From NCBI GenBank assembly GCA_013399855.1, contig VXAY01006829.1, positions 771,132-835,131 on the forward strand: 64,000 bases of DNA, given 5' to 3'. This DNA comes from Oxyruncus cristatus (taxonomy: Eukaryota; Chordata; Aves; Passeriformes; Cotingidae). Position 1 is the stretch's first letter, and every line of letters starts with the position of its first letter. The notes below the pieces were generated by a model. The model worked only from the letters and a program-made list of their open reading frames with translations, was not told the origin of the DNA and searched no databases. Below, piece by piece: positions 61,717 to 64,000 of this stretch. Position numbers and translations under genes: made by a program.

Positions 61717-64000
61717 GTAAATGGCAGCTGCTGCTGCTCTAGTTATCCCTGCCAGAGAGCTTTCCAAAGGGGATTTAGGAGTATAGGTTTGGACCATGTG
61801 GAAAGGAGAACTCCAAAAGAAAGCAGGCTTTTAAAACAACAGAATTTCAAGAGAGTTCTGAACTCACTCTGTATTGTTCTGTGAACCTCTAAAAACATGT
61901 TAATTTTTCTTACTCATCTTACAATTTCATTGAGTGAAAAAATCTATTACATCTTTGTGTCTTTTTACTACTTACCTGTCTAATGTTACCCCAGGTGCTT
62001 TCCCACTGGTTTAAACATCCCTGTGCAGCTCAGCAGTTTGTCACTACTAGACCCTGATTCCTGTAGGAACAGGAAAAGAAAAAATAACGCACCACTATTG
62101 AGGAAAGCAGTAAATAAAAATAGCAAAAGAGAAAACCCTTCACATTTCAGCCACTTAATTCTGCCTGATTTATCTTCCTTGCTTAATCTTGTTGTGCTTT
62201 AATTTAATCGTGATTTAATAGCTTCCTGTTTGATCCACTCTGTCACTGGTATTCAGAATCTCACTGCTGCCGAGTGTACAGTGGGAGCAAGTTGGCATTT
62301 CAATAGCTTTTCCCTGCTTTCAGCCCCTCCTTCCTCCTGGCTCCAGAAGAGCTGATCATGCAGCCAACTCTTTTCCCATTCCCTAGCCTGCCAGCTCAGC
62401 TGCGTTGGCTCACACACAGGCAGGGAAGTGCCGTATCAGGAGGAGCAGTTGGGTGGCGATGGATGGCACCAGCAGTTGGATGGCACCAGCCACCGGACTC
62501 TGGGCAGGGGGTGATGTTCAGAGGGGTGAGAGAGTGCATGTTTCCCCTCCCTTTCCTCTCTTGCCTTCACAGCTTTTTTGTGATGAGGCCCATTTGCTCT
62601 CACCTTCCTGCAGCACAGAGTTAATGTGTAGAGCTCTTCAGATGCAAGTTGACATGATTTTGGCTGTCTCCTGACCTCCACAGGAGGCCTTGCGACAGCC
62701 GTGGGACTGCGGCGTGGGGCAGTCAGTGGGACAGAGAGGGGATAAGGCAGAGTGAGAGCAGCACCTTTTGCAATAGGCAGTTTCTACTGACATTTGAGAT
62801 AACAGGCCAGGTTGCAAGGGTTCCTGGATAAGAGGGGGATCTGGTGCATGAGGTTCAACACCTAGTCTGTTGTTAGAAATTTGGATCAGATGCAACACAG
62901 CCAAGTCTGGTTCCAGCTTTCTGCAGGCTCTCAGGTTGCACTGCCTACCTGCCCTCTCCACTAGGCAGATTCTGCCTAGCAGTGGGACAAAGATGGAAAG
63001 GGGTGCTGAGTGGGTTTTTTCAGCTTTCTTTAACTGTATTTTTCCTTTTTATTATTTAATACATAGTCCTGTACATATAAAGCTGAGTCCAGGTGACAGT
63101 CCAAGAAAAAATGTAATGTACTGAGATCTTTACCAAATTTAGGGAGCCAGAATAATTTCTGGTGGCCTTGGGTACTTTTGCTATTCTGTACTGGCCTAAG
63201 TATTTTACCTTTTATTCCAGCTCCCCACAAGCTGGCAAGATAAAAGCAGGTTATGTCCTAAAATGGACATAAGCAGAAGTCTCTGATGTTCCAGATGAGT
63301 CTCCAGCAGTTTCTGCTCTGTAAACCATATGCTTTGATACAGATAAGCCATAATATGGAGAAGTTTTGCATTAACAGTCCCTTTGAAAATTGTTTACTGT
63401 GGTCATGGATTGAAACAATGATTTGAATAAGTTCAGTGGTTCAGACAAGTGCCACAGTACAACCTTATAAGGTATCTTGTTTCTACAGAAATTGAGGGAA
63501 TGTGCAATTCAAATAAAAAGTCAAATCTGCTTTCATAAAACAGTATTATCTGCTGTATCTTTGAAGGACTCAGAGCAGGATTTTTTAAAATTACTGAAGG
63601 TTTTCTGTGGCCCTCCTGAGATTTAGAAAAGTCCCTGTGGTCGCATACCTAGTTTAGGGCATAGGAGGCGAAGGTGTAACATTGTGCTTGGCAAATCCAG
63701 CATCCTGGTCATTCCTGCATCTTTTGCTGGCTTAGAATTAGATCTTGCAACATTTGTTACTGACATTTTTAAAAAATGGTCGAGTGGAGCTCTTTAGTGT
63801 TTGACTTCAGACAAATATTCTGGTCTTGTATTTAGTGTAAGAGATGTTAAAGAGGAAAATCTTGTTACGTCACAAAAATACAATAGTTCAAAAGACTGGA
63901 TTGCTCATGTAGGTTTCATGTTCTGATCGGCAGTTTCACCTGCTCCTGACCTTGGGATCTAAGCACTCTGTAGCGAGTTATAAAAGCCTCACAAGGGAAG
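61717..64000 (+). other. MYO10: Start of MYO10 intron 4
   Basis: The intron begins at donor GTAAAT. Short chance frames are present; no exon, repeat family or RNA gene was recognised. The P-loop exon is not reached before the window ends. Confidence 0.7.

Noticed and set aside
61697..61884. 60-codon frame across the exon 4 donor
   Set aside because: It starts in the wrong frame and runs into the intron past a clear GTAAAT donor.
1..64000. tRNA, rRNA, CRISPR array or prokaryotic-type operon
   Set aside because: No cloverleaf with A/B boxes, no regularly spaced direct repeats and no dense coding were found; the window is vertebrate intron.

Overview
The window is vertebrate nuclear DNA, most likely from a bird. 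It is AT-rich, intron-dominated sequence with no operon-like gene packing. Every interspersed repeat I could name is a CR1-type LINE, and several end in the ATTCTATGATTCTGT-like 3' tail of avian CR1. I see no Alu, L1 or tRNA-SINE-like sequence. Turtles and crocodilians also carry CR1, so 'bird' is an inference and the species is not determined.

The only gene I can support is part of MYO10 (unconventional myosin-10, the filopodial motor), on the + strand. Three coding exons are visible: 6191-6289 (exon 2), 45148-45306 (exon 3) and 61529-61716 (exon 4). Spliced together they give one uninterrupted reading frame of 148 codons plus two bases. This covers the N-terminal part of the motor, from just after the start of the protein to the residue before the ATP-binding P-loop. 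The initiator exon and the P-loop exon lie outside the window. The introns are large: the tail of intron 1 (1-6190), all of intron 2 (6290-45147, about 38.9 kb), all of intron 3 (45307-61528, about 16.2 kb) and the start of intron 4 (61717-64000).

Layout. 1-6190: end of intron 1, with one CR1 scrap. 6191-6289: exon 2, followed 61 bp later by a dense retroelement block (6351-9616). That block holds a minus-strand CR1 with a fused ORF1 esterase remnant, facing a plus-strand CR1. 9617-43236: ordinary intron 2 with short CR1 tails, a G-rich motif near 12050, GC-rich patches near 14.8-15.1 kb and 18.5 kb, an exact 37-bp tandem duplication at 21064-21137, and a strong G-quadruplex motif at 34413. 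43237-44436: the best preserved CR1, less than 1 kb upstream of exon 3. 45148-45306: exon 3. 45307-61528: intron 3, which contains an unexplained exon-like segment at 45613-45735 that keeps the MYO10 frame at both edges, and a second coding-like stretch near 52.4 kb. 61529-61716: exon 4. 61717-64000: intron 4 with no recognised features.

I see no clear new biological system. The item most worth checking is the candidate in-frame cassette exon in intron 3. Next are the CR1 copy that joins an SGNH-esterase remnant directly to reverse transcriptase sequence, and the shared 5' boundary of two CR1 copies about 35 kb apart.
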